From Methanolobus sp. (GTDB lineage: Archaea > Halobacteriota > Methanosarcinia > Methanosarcinales > Methanosarcinaceae): a stretch of DNA of 64,000 nucleotides. The position numbers were made by a program, and so were the translations under genes. Location of the stretch: contig NZ_JADQBZ010000008.1 of assembly GCF_016278365.1 (NCBI RefSeq), positions 372,001-436,000 of the forward strand, in the 5' to 3' direction. Shown here one piece after another: positions 40,818-52,100 of the stretch; positions within the stretch are counted from its first letter, which is position 1; each line of letters starts with the position of its first letter. The notes under the pieces are model-generated. The model was given only the letters and a program-made list of their open reading frames with translations. It searched no databases and was not told the origin of the DNA.

Positions 40818-41906
40818 TCAGTCTTTGAAATAATTGCATTTAATGCCGCTGCTGTCCGAGCACTGGTTGCAGGAAATGCATTTGACTGCATCAGCCTGCC
40901 CCGTCCTGAGTTTAGCCACCAGGTCCGGCTCGGCAATGAACGGCCTGCTCAGGGATATCATGTCAGTGTATCCATCCTCAAGCAGCATCTCCATAACTCC
41001 CTTTGACCTGATGCCGCCGACGAGTATTACAGGGATATCGATAGCTTCTTTCATCATCCTGGAATATTCCCTGTAGTAAGCTTCCTCTTCCGGCGAGCTT
41101 ATTTTTGTCCTGAACATCTCATCTCCTGCATCAGCGATCCCTCCGCTGACTTCGATTGCACAGACCCCGTTATCTGCCAGTATCTTTGCTATCTCTATTG
41201 ATTCCGGAGCATCAAGGGAATTCTTTTTGGAACCTTTAGGGAAACCATCCGTAACGTTCAGCTTGACCATTATTGGATAATCACCGACCATCTCCCGGGA
41301 TCTTTTAATTATGTCAAGAATTACCTGCGTGCGTTCTATTATGCTGCCTCCCCACATGTCCTTCCTGCGGTTGGTATAGGGCGAGATGAAGTTGCTTAGC
41401 AGGAAACCGTGGGCGCAATGCAACTGCACTGCATCAAAACCTGCTTCTTTGCATCTCCTGACAGCCTGTGCAAAGTCCTCTATGGTTTCCAGGATTTCCT
41501 GCTCGCTCATTTCTTCGGGGGTTGTTCCTGTACCCTTTAGAGTGATAGAAGAAGGAGCAAGTGCATATGGATTATCGGTGCTGATCATAGTTTGCCTGCC
41601 GCCGTGCACCACCTGGAGCACTATTCTCCCTCCTTGTGCATGAACTCTGGAAACGATTTCCCTGTAAGCTTCGATGAACCTGTCGTCATATATTCCCTGC
41701 TGCAGGTGGTCGCTCTTTCCTTTCGGGTTGACATATGCATAGCCCGTGATAATGAGCCCGACCTCGTTCATGGCAAGTTCCTCATACATGTCTCCAATCC
41801 TTGAGGTGGGCGTACCGTCGGCTTGCGCCATCCATTCGTGGGTCGCAGAGCGCACAAAGCGATTGCGGACATCAAATCCGCACAAGGTCATCGGTTCGAA
41901 CAACAT
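40818..41906 (-). CDS. NADH:flavin oxidoreductase (old yellow enzyme family)
   Basis: MLFEPMTLCGFDVRNRFVRSATHEWMA...FDAVQLHCAHGFLLSNFISPYTNRRKDMWGGS. Confidence 0.92.
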   Translation of the reverse strand: MLFEPMTLCGFDVRNRFVRSATHEWMAQADGTPTSRIGDMYEELAMNEVGLIITGYAYVNPKGKSDHLQQGIYDDRFIEAYREIVSRVHAQGGRIVLQVVHGGRQTMISTDNPYALAPSSITLKGTGTTPEEMSEQEILETIEDFAQAVRRCKEAGFDAVQLHCAHGFLLSNFISPYTNRRKDMWGGSIIERTQVILDIIKRSREMVGDYPIMVKLNVTDGFPKGSKKNSLDAPESIEIAKILADNGVCAIEVSGGIADAGDEMFRTKISSPEEEAYYREYSRMMKEAIDIPVILVGGIRSKGVMEMLLEDGYTDMISLSRPFIAEPDLVAKLRTGQADAVKCISCNQCSDSSGIKCNYFKD

Positions 41907-41979
41907 GAGGAGTTATTGATGCCAGTGGCTTATAATGCTTTTCTTAGACCGCCTTTTGGATACGAAATGAGCTTGCACA

Positions 41980-42681
41980 TCAATGATATGCTGAACGGAT
42001 CTTATCTCTCAGTTCCTCATTGCGGACCCTGTAGAGCAGCAGTGTGACAAAGAGCAGGAAGAATGCGGCCATATTGATGAGCAGTGTCAATTGAAGAGTA
42101 GTGCCTTCAAGCCCGCCGCCAGACCCTCCGTAGGCAGAAGAACCGAACATAAGCGGATGTGCAGAACGCCAGAGCCTGATAGACAGGAAGCTCAGGGGCA
42201 CAGAAACAAAGCCTACTATGCCAAAAACAGCAGCGAGCCGGGCTCTCTTTTCGGGTTCTTCGATAGCCTGGCGCAACATCAGGTATGCAAGATAGACGAG
42301 CATAAGCACCAATGACGTGGTAAGCCTGGGTTCCCATACCCAGTACCATCCCCAGGTAGCTTTTGCCCATATTGAGCCGGTGACAAGAACAAGGAAGGAG
42401 AATACAACACCAACCTCGGCAGCCGAGAGCGCAACAGTGTCCCATTTGCTGCTATTGAGCCTGAGATGCTGTACACTTGCAATAAGCACGACAATGAATG
42501 AGAAATAAGCCGTAAATGCAATCGGAAGATGGAAATAGAATATCTTGAAACTATTGTCCAGTATCTGCCCTGTGCCGCTTCTCATCTCCGGAAGGTAGAA
42601 GAACACTATCCATATGGCAAGTGACATAAGAGCGATAGTAGCGATTGCAAGTGCTTTCTCTGGATTCCATTTTAAGGACAT
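41980..42681 (-). CDS. ccmC: Cytochrome c biogenesis protein CcmC-like
   Basis: GSIWAKATWGWYWVWEPRLTTSLVLMLVYLAY (WWD-like) multi-TM protein downstream of ccmAB. Confidence 0.85.
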   Translation of the reverse strand: MSLKWNPEKALAIATIALMSLAIWIVFFYLPEMRSGTGQILDNSFKIFYFHLPIAFTAYFSFIVVLIASVQHLRLNSSKWDTVALSAAEVGVVFSFLVLVTGSIWAKATWGWYWVWEPRLTTSLVLMLVYLAYLMLRQAIEEPEKRARLAAVFGIVGFVSVPLSFLSIRLWRSAHPLMFGSSAYGGSGGGLEGTTLQLTLLINMAAFFLLFVTLLLYRVRNEELRDKIRSAYH

Positions 42682-42747
42682 GCTGTCTCCTGTGACATTA
42701 CCGATGCTTTACTTTTTATATAAAGGCTTTTGATATGCTCAGGCCAC

Positions 42748-43422
42748 TCAGTCCTGGATGATGAATTCGAAGACAAGATGCCCTACAGCAAAGAATATCA
42801 GGTCGTATACAAGCAGGAGTCGCATTTCTGTATATATGCCGCTGATGTCGCCGGTAGCCAGCACCTTGCCTGTTGCCATCACAGCCGGAATGAGGACAGG
42901 GATAATAAGAGGCAGTAGCAGTATAGGGAGCATTATCTCCCTTGCTCGTGTATTGACAGTGAGAGCCGATAACAATGTCCCGACAACGACAAAACCAAGA
43001 GTGCCAAGGATTATCACCAGTGACAGGCCTGCAAGACCGCTGATCTCATAATTGAACAGCACTACAAAAACCGGGATGGTCAGTGCCTCGACAAGGAACA
43101 TGATAATGGCGCTTGAGATTATTTTGCCTGTATAGATAGCTCCGCGGTCGACAGGACAGAGTTTCAATCCTTCAAGGCACCCATTGTCCATTTCAGAACC
43201 GAAGGCACGTGAGAGTCCCAACGTTCCCGCGAATATGAAAGATATCCAGAGCACTCCAGGAGCTAGTTTCTCAATGACATCGGGCTGGCCCAGCATCTCT
43301 CCAAATGCTATACTGAATATGATAATCACAAGAAGGGAAAAGATGAACATGGAGTTTATCATCTGCTTGGTCCTGAACTCTGACCTCAGATCCTTTATTG
43401 CTATATGGAAACTTCTGATCAT
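42748..43422 (-). CDS. ccmB: Heme exporter CcmB-like permease
   Basis: Multi-TM; LAPGVLWISFIFAGTLGLSRAFGSEMDNGCLEGLKLCPVDRGAIYTGK. Confidence 0.85.
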   Translation of the reverse strand: MIRSFHIAIKDLRSEFRTKQMINSMFIFSLLVIIIFSIAFGEMLGQPDVIEKLAPGVLWISFIFAGTLGLSRAFGSEMDNGCLEGLKLCPVDRGAIYTGKIISSAIIMFLVEALTIPVFVVLFNYEISGLAGLSLVIILGTLGFVVVGTLLSALTVNTRAREIMLPILLLPLIIPVLIPAVMATGKVLATGDISGIYTEMRLLLVYDLIFFAVGHLVFEFIIQD

Positions 43423-43438
43423 GTTCTGCTGCCTCCAG

Positions 43439-44188
43439 TCACTGAAAGTCAGAAACCTCTTTCAATTCCCTATCTCCGCACACGAGTGAACGGTAGATAA
43501 TTTTAAAATCTTCAACATCAGCGATTTCTGTCCTCAGGGAATCGTGCACTATTTTTCCGCTGTCCATAATAATAACCCGGTCACATAACTGCAGAGCTCT
43601 TTCGATATCATGGGACACCATAATTTTTGTTACCATATTTGTATTCAAATTCTTTAGTACATTCTCGAATGTCTCCGCAGCCTGGGGGTCAAGTCCGGTA
43701 TACGGTTCATCCATCAGTAATATGGAAGGTTTATGTACAAGCGCCCTTGCTATAGATAAACGTTGTTTCATTCCCCTGGAAAAAGAGCCCACCCTGTCAT
43801 TTCCACGTTTCAGCAGGTTGACCTGGGTCAGCAGTTCTTCAATGCGCTCCTCAAGAGCGACTTTTCCAATGCCATACATTTTTCCAAAGAAACGGAGGTT
43901 TTCCCTTGCAGTGAGTTCGTCGTATAGGTAAGTTTCATGAGAAACAACCCCTATTATCTGTCTTGCAGCCGCAGGGTCCTTTTTGGTATCAATACCGTTC
44001 ATTGTCAGAGATCCCCTTGTCGGCGTGATGACAGTTGCCAGCGCTTTCAGAAGAGTTGTTTTACCGGCTCCGTTGGGGCCGAAAATAACTATGAACTGAC
44101 CCTTCTCAACCAGAAGATCAATATCCTTTAGTGCCACCCGGTTTCCAAAACTCTTCCATACGCTTCTGGCTGATATGATAGGATCCAT
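43439..44188 (-). CDS. ccmA: ABC transporter ATP-binding protein CcmA-like
   Basis: GPNGAGKTTLLKALATV, SRGMKQRLSIARALVHKPSILLMDEPYTGLD. Confidence 0.88.
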   Translation of the reverse strand: MDPIISARSVWKSFGNRVALKDIDLLVEKGQFIVIFGPNGAGKTTLLKALATVITPTRGSLTMNGIDTKKDPAAARQIIGVVSHETYLYDELTARENLRFFGKMYGIGKVALEERIEELLTQVNLLKRGNDRVGSFSRGMKQRLSIARALVHKPSILLMDEPYTGLDPQAAETFENVLKNLNTNMVTKIMVSHDIERALQLCDRVIIMDSGKIVHDSLRTEIADVEDFKIIYRSLVCGDRELKEVSDFQ

Positions 44189-44318
44189 CGGAGGTATATT
44201 GATATTAGTATAAATTAACGTTTTGTTGCATCAAGCTATCTAAAATGTTAAAACGAATATAACCACATGAGATCATTGAAACTATGCAATTAAGCGCCAA
44301 AATCGATTTTGCGTCCTG

Positions 44319-44468
44319 ATGATTGTAAAAGGTGTTGAAATTACAAAGGCATTTAATTATTTGGTACTAAGAGAATATCAGTTAGTACCAATAATTAGAA
44401 CCATGATTGAAAAACAACTTCCTAATGCAGTTATCAACGGGGATGTTATTAAAGAGAGTTTAGGTTAA
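44319..44468 (+). CDS. 49-aa small ORF, hypothetical
   Basis: MIVKGVEITKAFNYLVLREYQLVPIIRTMIEKQLPNAVINGDVIKESLG*. Confidence 0.25.
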   Translation: MIVKGVEITKAFNYLVLREYQLVPIIRTMIEKQLPNAVINGDVIKESLG

Positions 44469-44507
44469 GTAATAACAAGACTTACTACATGTTGCGGGTC
44501 GTGGGGG

Positions 44508-44625
44508 AAAATGAGCCGCTATTTGAGAGTGGATTAGTCGAGAGATATTGGGGAATATCTCGGATTCGTAAGGAGAGAGGTGCTTCAAAGCGTGGTGGTT
44601 TCCAGGCACCTCGTCCTACATCTTA
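44508..44625 (+). ncRNA. Candidate structured RNA element (alternatively a 45-aa ORF)
   Basis: GAGATATT-GGGG-AATATCTC (44542-44561) and GAGGTGC...GCACCTC (44577-44612) in a 230-bp intergenic interval. Confidence 0.3.
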
Positions 44626-44698
44626 ACGAGGGAAAAAGGACTTTATCATATATAGTGTTCTCGTTATCGAAAATGTTTTCACGCGAGGAATATTTTGG

Positions 44699-45484
44699 TT
44701 AAAGTTCAGTTACTTTTGTTGAGTTTTTCAAGTAATAATCACGTAATTCAATGTTCCATTTAATTGCACTGGGTTTACAGCACATGAGTTGTTTATTATC
44801 ATATTCACCTGTTCTCAACAGTAGCCGGAAAAATGTGCAATAGTCATTATGGCCGAAAGACACAAAATCCATCTTATTATTATAAACAAAAAAATCAAAC
44901 TTCCCTGTATCGAGGTATTTTTTAAATTCACAACTGAAATTAAGCTTTATTCTTTCAAAGAGCTCTTTGCTCACGATAAAAGTTATGTGTTCTACATTGT
45001 TTATCCACTCACCGTAAATCTCCGGAAAGTTAGGGTAGAGGAATGTAAGGACAAGTGTTAAAGATTTTGATTTATTTGAGTTCTCAAAGAATTCTTTGTT
45101 GACATCATATATCTCCATAATAGAAGGAGTTATCACTTTACAGGAACAGAACTCATGCAACCGGGCAAGTAAATGAGGAGGGATAAAATCAAGCTTATGA
45201 GTTCCCCAATAGTCAATATCATTGTCCAGAACATCAAGAGTGCTTAAAAGAGGAACCATATCATCAACAATCAGTTTTCCGATCCTTGTCAGTTCATAAG
45301 CATCTCCACTGTGAGAAATGAGATGATAATCCTCTAAAACCTTCATCTGTGGAAGTAAAGCCTGTCTTGTTGTTTTTAATGAATTGAGAATGGTGACCAT
45401 CTCTTTAGATCCATCCTGCAATAAGAGAAGAGAATTTTTCCGTTTGTCGGATGCAAATATAACATCGAGTAAAGGCTTCTTCAT
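44699..45484 (-). CDS. Methanogen winged-helix transcriptional regulator (DUF1724/FilR1-like)
   Basis: N-terminal winged helix (SLLLLQDGSKEMVTILNSLKTTRQALLPQMKVLEDYHLISHSGDAYELTRIGKLI); C-terminus typical of methanogen DUF1724 regulators. Confidence 0.75.
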   Translation of the reverse strand: MKKPLLDVIFASDKRKNSLLLLQDGSKEMVTILNSLKTTRQALLPQMKVLEDYHLISHSGDAYELTRIGKLIVDDMVPLLSTLDVLDNDIDYWGTHKLDFIPPHLLARLHEFCSCKVITPSIMEIYDVNKEFFENSNKSKSLTLVLTFLYPNFPEIYGEWINNVEHITFIVSKELFERIKLNFSCEFKKYLDTGKFDFFVYNNKMDFVSFGHNDYCTFFRLLLRTGEYDNKQLMCCKPSAIKWNIELRDYYLKNSTKVTEL

Positions 45485-45852
45485 TATAGCACAACCCCGC
45501 CTTCAATGCACTAAAATAAGGTATGAGGTTGTGCTATTTAAAGTAAACTAATCACTGTTACTATTTATGCTGTCTATTATAATTACATTAATATACTAAT
45601 ATTTTAAAATTGTCTGGTGGAATAATTTCATTTCCGTATACTAAGTACATTGACTTTTCACAAATAAATAATCCAAAACCAGGGTTTACGATTATACTAT
45701 TAAACTAATATTAGCTTGGTAAACTATAAATAAAGAAACTTCTTTTTAGCACTAAAAGATTACATATATAAAATTTCCAGCTTTACCATATTTACAGTAA
45801 ACATGTTTCTTAAAAAAAGTTCATTCAGAGAATTATTCATTTAATTATAACT

Positions 45853-46224
45853 ATGAGGAAGTGCGTAATGACAAGTGTCCTTGTGGTCGAAGATAATGTC
45901 GAGAATATGGAACTGATCATTTGTCTCCTTGAAATGAAAGGTTACGAATTCGAGGTGGCTATGGATGGAGAAAAAGCATTGGAGCTTGCCAACAAATGCA
46001 TTTTCGATCTAATTATATTAGATATACAGCTTCCTAAAATTGACGGTTTTGAAGTTCTCAAAAGACTGATAAATACCCCGAATTCAAATACACCTGTTAT
46101 GACCGTTACAGCATGTGCTCTGAAAAAAGATGAAGAACATTTTCTTGCAGGAAAATGTGCACACTCCCTCACAAAACCATATAGTATGAATAAGTTTTTT
46201 GAGGTCGTTTCTATTTACCTTTAG
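45853..46224 (+). CDS. Stand-alone response regulator receiver protein
   Basis: VLVVEDNVENMELIICLLEMKGYEFEVAMDGEKALELANKCIFDLIILDIQLPKIDGFEVLKRL. Confidence 0.88.
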   Translation: MRKCVMTSVLVVEDNVENMELIICLLEMKGYEFEVAMDGEKALELANKCIFDLIILDIQLPKIDGFEVLKRLINTPNSNTPVMTVTACALKKDEEHFLAGKCAHSLTKPYSMNKFFEVVSIYL

Positions 46225-46334
46225 TAGAGGGAATATTATAAAACAATAGCTAATTAAGAAATCAGTTTATCGGATTATAATCTACAAAATATTCATAGTG
46301 ATAAGTCTTATATAAGGTAACCGTGTTAATTGAG

Positions 46335-46432
46335 TGTTATATGATTACAGAGGTGTGTGCCTCTTTTCCCCAACACCCCCCACTCCCAACACACACCTCA
46401 ATTATCAATTAATATTAAAAATCTATGTTTTT
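46335..46432 (+). ncRNA. Candidate small RNA: 10-bp hairpin with C-rich 30-nt loop
   Basis: GAGGTGTGTG (46350-46359) / CACACACCTC (46390-46399); TATA-like CTTATATAAGG at 46307-46317; T-run near 46428. Confidence 0.35.
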
Positions 46433-46638
46433 TGGAATTGTTAAATTATTATCAGGGCCTGCTACATAATTGGCGCTTTTTAAAGTCCAGAGTATTTTTG
46501 AATATGGCCAATATAAGGATATACCATTACAGGAGCCAGCCAGCAGCAATGCCGGAAAAAGAATGGCTTAAAGTAATATAAGAAAAAGGTACAATTATAG
46601 TTAAATCATAAATCGGTAAGATTCGGGGTGTGTAAATA

Positions 46639-46983
46639 TTGGCGACAATTGAGATCATGGGTAGTGGTGCAGAGGATAAAGGTTTTACGAAAGATCTGTT
46701 TGAGATTATGCAGTTTACTCCTGAAGGTGTATTCAGCACCGTACTTGCAAAATCAAAGACATACAATTATACACTTATGTGTCTTGCCAAAGGCACTGAC
46801 ATTGACACCCATACATCATCAAAGAACGGAGTCGTTCAGGTACTTAAAGGGAAAGGAATGTTCAGACTTTTTGATAGGGATATTGAAATGAAACCAGGCC
46901 TGTTCATCTTCATGCCGGCAAATGCGCCTCACTCACTGAAAGCAGACGAGGACCTGGCAATACTACTATGCCTGACAGTATAA
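46639..46983 (+). CDS. Cupin domain protein
   Basis: GTDIDTHTSSKNGVVQVLKGKGMFRLFDRDIEMKPGLFIFMPANAPHSLKA. Confidence 0.85.
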   Translation: MATIEIMGSGAEDKGFTKDLFEIMQFTPEGVFSTVLAKSKTYNYTLMCLAKGTDIDTHTSSKNGVVQVLKGKGMFRLFDRDIEMKPGLFIFMPANAPHSLKADEDLAILLCLTV

Positions 46984-47025
46984 GCAATAAAATATAGAAA
47001 GCTAAAAATAAAAAAATGACAGTTT

Positions 47026-48033
47026 TTATTTTTCGGTCATATCTTGTGTGACCAGCTCGAACATATATATAGCTGCTTCCTCATTACGCATATCCGTCCA
47101 GACTATCCTGTCACCATATACGGCAGGATATACCTGGTTTGACACGTTGGAACTTACCTGCAGTTCCTCACCTGTCGAGAGGTCCTGCATATAAATGTCC
47201 CAATTTCCGGGCATGTCCCCATCCTGGTTGCGGTCATCCATCCAGACAATACGGTTGCCGCTGATAGCCGGGCCCACCTGCCATGATTCATTTGTTGTCA
47301 CCTGTATTTCCTCACCAGTTGAGAGGTTATACATGTATATGTCCTGGTTGAAATTGCGGTAATCAGTCCATACCACCCTGTCATCATCTATTGTAGGAAG
47401 ATATTGCTCAGACTCGTTTTGCGTCAGTTTTGATTCATCACCGGACGATATATTGTACATATAAACACTGGAACTTCCATTGCGGGCATCCTCCCATACA
47501 ATTATGTCCCCGGAGATACCAGGATACCACTGATCCGCTTCATTGATTGTGATCTGTGTTTCTTCTCCTGAAGTGATATTGTACATGTAGATATCCATGT
47601 TGCCGTTGCGCATGTCACTCCAGACTACCCGGTCTTCGTTTATTGCCGGAACACGCTGGTCAGCAGGATGGACCGTTACCTGCTTCTCCTCACCGGAAGA
47701 AAGGTCATACATGTAGATATCCCAGTCACCATTACGATTATCCTCCCATACGATAATATCCCGGTATATATCAGGAGTCATCTGGATAAACGGAGTTGAT
47801 GTTATCTGGACTTCCTCTTCTGATGAGATATTGTACATATATATGTCAAAAGTCTCATTACGAGTATCGGTCCATACTATCCTGTCCTCATGAATAGCAG
47901 GATACCATTGCCCTGTCCCGTTAGGCCCTATCTGCATTTCAGTGCCTTCAGCCATAGTAGCCACTGAAGTGCTCATGGATAGAAGAGACAGAGCGATCAG
48001 GGAATAAATTACTATACTTTTTCTCATTTTCAC
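47026..48033 (-). CDS. Secreted TolB-like beta-propeller repeat protein
   Basis: Signal peptide and repeats of DRIVWTDxRNxxxDIYMYNISSGEExQVT. Confidence 0.85.
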   Translation of the reverse strand: MKMRKSIVIYSLIALSLLSMSTSVATMAEGTEMQIGPNGTGQWYPAIHEDRIVWTDTRNETFDIYMYNISSEEEVQITSTPFIQMTPDIYRDIIVWEDNRNGDWDIYMYDLSSGEEKQVTVHPADQRVPAINEDRVVWSDMRNGNMDIYMYNITSGEETQITINEADQWYPGISGDIIVWEDARNGSSSVYMYNISSGDESKLTQNESEQYLPTIDDDRVVWTDYRNFNQDIYMYNLSTGEEIQVTTNESWQVGPAISGNRIVWMDDRNQDGDMPGNWDIYMQDLSTGEELQVSSNVSNQVYPAVYGDRIVWTDMRNEEAAIYMFELVTQDMTEK

Positions 48034-48295
48034 TTATTTACACTCCCGGAGAATTCAGGTCTTCTCAGGGGACCCGAATTGGTAATTTAGATATTGTGCC
48101 TATAGGCTTTTGTTGCTTTGGAAATAATGTTTCTTAACTAAACTTGCTGGAACATACTTACCCATAAAAATTGATATGTATTTTTGAATGATACTCAGGC
48201 TTTATCAATCCCCAGAGTAAATATAAAGAAATAGCATAATGGATAAAGCCGAGTAATAGAAAAATAGATTATATGGCTGAAAGGGAAATGGTCCT

Positions 48296-49126
48296 ATGAC
48301 AATAAAAGATTCACTATCCAAAGAGCTGCCTGTGGAAGAGTATGTTATAGATCAGGAACCATACTACATTCCTGTTGGTAATGAAGTGGAAATATTCATG
48401 GCAGCTTACAAGAACCTGCTGCCTGTTAATCTCAAGGGACCTACAGGATGTGGGAAGACACGTTTCATGGAATATATGGCCTACAAATTAAAACGTCCCT
48501 TGATAACTGTTGCCTGCCATGAGGATCTGACTGCGACCGATCTTGTAGGCAGATTCCTTATAAAAGGAGATTCTGTGGAATGGAACGACGGCCCCCTGAC
48601 AAAAGCTGTAAAGAGTGGAGCTATATGTTATCTTGATGAAGTGGTAGAAGCCAGGAAGGACACCATAGTGGTCATACATCCACTCACAGATAACAGGCGC
48701 ATTATTCCTATCGACAAGTTGGGTGTCATTATGAAAGCATCACCCGAATTCATGCTTGCCATATCCTATAATCCGGGATACCAGAGTGCTGTAAAAGACC
48801 TTAAACAGAGCACCAGACAGCGGTTCGTGTCGATAGAATTCGATTATCCCCCGGCAGACCTTGAAAAGCAGATAGTTATCCATGAAAGCGGAGTAGACGA
48901 AAGAACGGCAGGGTTTCTGGTAGAAATAGGACACAGAATACGCAATTTCAAGCACCATGGCCTGGAAGAGGGAGTTAGTACACGTCTTCTCATTTACGCA
49001 GGCAAGCTGATACATGAAGGAATCGATCAGCGAGAAGCCTGCAGGACAGCGATGGCAAGGCCAATAACAGATAATCCAGATCTTCAAAAGAGTATCGACG
49101 AGATAATATCAGCCATAATGGAGTGA
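48296..49126 (+). CDS. MoxR-type AAA+ ATPase (CbbQ/NirQ/NorQ-like)
   Basis: [73 protein letters not shown]. Confidence 0.88.
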   Translation: MTIKDSLSKELPVEEYVIDQEPYYIPVGNEVEIFMAAYKNLLPVNLKGPTGCGKTRFMEYMAYKLKRPLITVACHEDLTATDLVGRFLIKGDSVEWNDGPLTKAVKSGAICYLDEVVEARKDTIVVIHPLTDNRRIIPIDKLGVIMKASPEFMLAISYNPGYQSAVKDLKQSTRQRFVSIEFDYPPADLEKQIVIHESGVDERTAGFLVEIGHRIRNFKHHGLEEGVSTRLLIYAGKLIHEGIDQREACRTAMARPITDNPDLQKSIDEIISAIME

Positions 49127-49135
49127 GAGGCGGCG

Positions 49136-52100
49136 TTGGAGAAGGATACAGGCACTTGGAATTATCTTACGGAAGAAGAGATTTCAGCTATGATAAGCTC
49201 TCGCTTCCCTAAACTGGACAATACCGATATTTTAAGGCTGACAGGAGGATTTGAGGGCTTTGAGAAGCAGGAGCTTGAGGCCATCCTTATTCCCGGGACC
49301 AGAGTGTTGAAGAGGGGCCTAAGGGTCCTCATGGCTTACCTGAAGGCATCGCCTGGAGTATACAGGCTTCTTAAAGAGGAAGATTTCAGCAAGTGGCTCC
49401 TTATTGCCCAGAAAGTGTCTGTCCTTAGTGTATCCTGTTGTGAAGGGTTCTTTGATTCCTCAGCAGGCATCATCAGTAAAGGGGGCCTGCCACTGCTTGA
49501 AAGATGGACCGATCGTGGAATATCTTATGCAGAAAAAAGTAAGTGGCTGGCAATCGCTTATTTCAAATATACAGGTGTCATCGTCGGTTCAATGGATTTT
49601 GGGAATTTCACGCAGTTAGTTACGATAGGCAGGGATTTTGCAGACTCTAATGTGAACGTTGCAGAGGAGTATTTCAAAAACCTGCCTCTTTTGCAGTCCC
49701 TATTATCCGCTGAAGACTTCATTCTGTGGTGCGGGATCATAGAACGCATGCTCAAAATATACTGGCTGGCTGCAGTCGACATCATTAATGCGACACCGGG
49801 AGTGCTTTCGGATGTACCGGCCCATAGAAGAAGAATAGTGCTGGAGGAACTGGATGCATTCATTATGCATGGAGGAAAGACTGCACTTTCATTGTTCAGG
49901 AACGCTCCTTATGCTGTCGGGAAACTGGATGACCGGAATCTGCACAGATGGGCAACCATAGCCTCCGAGATTTCAAAAAAAGATACAGAAGCTTCTGTAT
50001 CTTTTATGAACTGGAGCCCGGAGATACTCAGTTGCCTGGAAATGGACGAGATAGAGGATTGGGTGAATAAAGGAATAGATACACTCTCTGACAAGCATGC
50101 TTTCCGTGCGTATGTTTATGGTAGTTTTAAGGGGATGGGGAGGAATCCGGACCATATAAGCAGGGATGCAAGATCCTTTCTGCTGGATACAGGAATCAAA
50201 CTTGCACTCGTAAATCCGGAGTGTCTGGAACGATACTTTGAAAATGCCCCTGCAGCCATTAAACTGCTTGAAACGGAAAACTTCAGCGAATGGGTGAACA
50301 CAGGGATTGCAATCTCAGAGCAGAGTTCAACCTATGGATCCAGTTATTTCAAAAATTCGATTTCATCCCTGAGGAAAATAGCCCCGGCATCCCACAGGGA
50401 TATTTTCAGGACTTCACGCAATCTGCTCGAAAAGGACTGGCTGCTGGCAGGAGCATTTTTCGATAACCTTCCCCAGGTAGTTGAAAAAATAGGTCCCGAT
50501 GACATACGAAGATGGGCAGGTACCGGGATCAAAATATACGAGCATGCTCATAAACTGGCAGTGGACTACTTTACCCATTCCCCCATGCTCATGAAGGATC
50601 TCGGGGTCTGTGAACTGGAAGAATGGGCCCTGAACGGAATCAAGATAATGGAAGATAATCCACTTCTTGGAAGGCCGTATTTTTCCCTGAGGTCCAAAAG
50701 CTCAAGAGATTTCATAGAAGAACTAACAGGTTCCGTAGCTCTTAAAAAAGTAGCCGCCATTCTACGATACTATGCACTCGGGCTCTCGGGCGTCAACTTC
50801 AGCATCCTTTCACGTAAGGTCCTGCAACTTGAAGATGATGCGGATACGATCAACCCGGTTGTAGCTGGCCGGACTATCTACCTCGCTCCGCGGATTAAGA
50901 AATATCGTGGCTTTGATGACAACTTCAGGATATACAAGCTAAGCGTTATGCATGAAGTGGGACATGTGCAGTTCAGCTACATGGAGATCCCTTCCCGGGA
51001 ATCATCGGAACTTACTGGAGCTATCATTGAAAAATATGCCCGTGGGAAAGATGGTGCCTATATGGACCAGGTACACCTGGAGAAAGTCCGGGATGCCGCG
51101 GACACTGTAGACATATCGGACATCATTGCCCTTTTTCCCAATGAACCTCTGGCGGCAAGCATACTCGGAGTGCTGGAGGATGCAAGGGTCGAGTACATGA
51201 TCATGAATTCCTACAGAGGTGTCCGCTCAGATCTTGAAAGCATCAGGCATCAGATGCTTATGGAAAGACCGGTACCTGAGGATGGCCTTGAGAAGTTCAT
51301 GGAAGCACTGCTCTGGTTCTCAACCGGTCATGAACCTGCTTTTGCTCTTACAGGAATTACGACAGAGTTGACGGAAAATGTGCGCAATTCCCTGAATAAA
51401 AATATCTTAAGGCAAGATTCATCGATACTTGACTGTCTGGAAGTCACCTTTGACATATATAAGATTCTTGACAGCCAGTTTGGACCTCTTGAAGCAAGAG
51501 AGTATGAGATCCTGAAGAATATAGAGTACCGGGGTATGGGCCTCGGAGCCTATGGTAATAAAGAACCGCTTGCCAGCAGGGCATATGAGAATGTGATCAA
51601 GAGGTTTATCCCTGAAAGTGAGACAGACCTGACTGCAGAGAAGGAACGACCAAAAGAAGAAAAGGTCAAGAGCAAATCCAGCTATGCTAAAGACAAAGGA
51701 TGGAAGATACTTGGAAGCTACAGGTACGATGAATGGGATACTGCTATCAGTGACTACAAATCAGACTGGTGTACTGTGAATGAGATTGAGCCTGTTGGTG
51801 TATCTGCGGATTATTACAGGGATGCTTCGGAGCGTTACAGGAACGAGATAGCCCTTATAAAGCGCGTGTTCAGCAGGATGAAGCCAGAGTCATTTCACAG
51901 GATGCGCAAACAGATAGACGGTACGGAAATCGATATTGATGCATTTCTAGAAGCACTGATCGACAAAAAGGGCGGTATTAACCCGGAAGACAGGCTGTAT
52001 ATCAGGTGGGACAAGCACGAACGGGATGTAGCTACTCTTTTCCTGGTGGATGTCAGTGCTTCCACTCGCAAGGTGCTGGGTATGGATGGCAGAAGCATCG

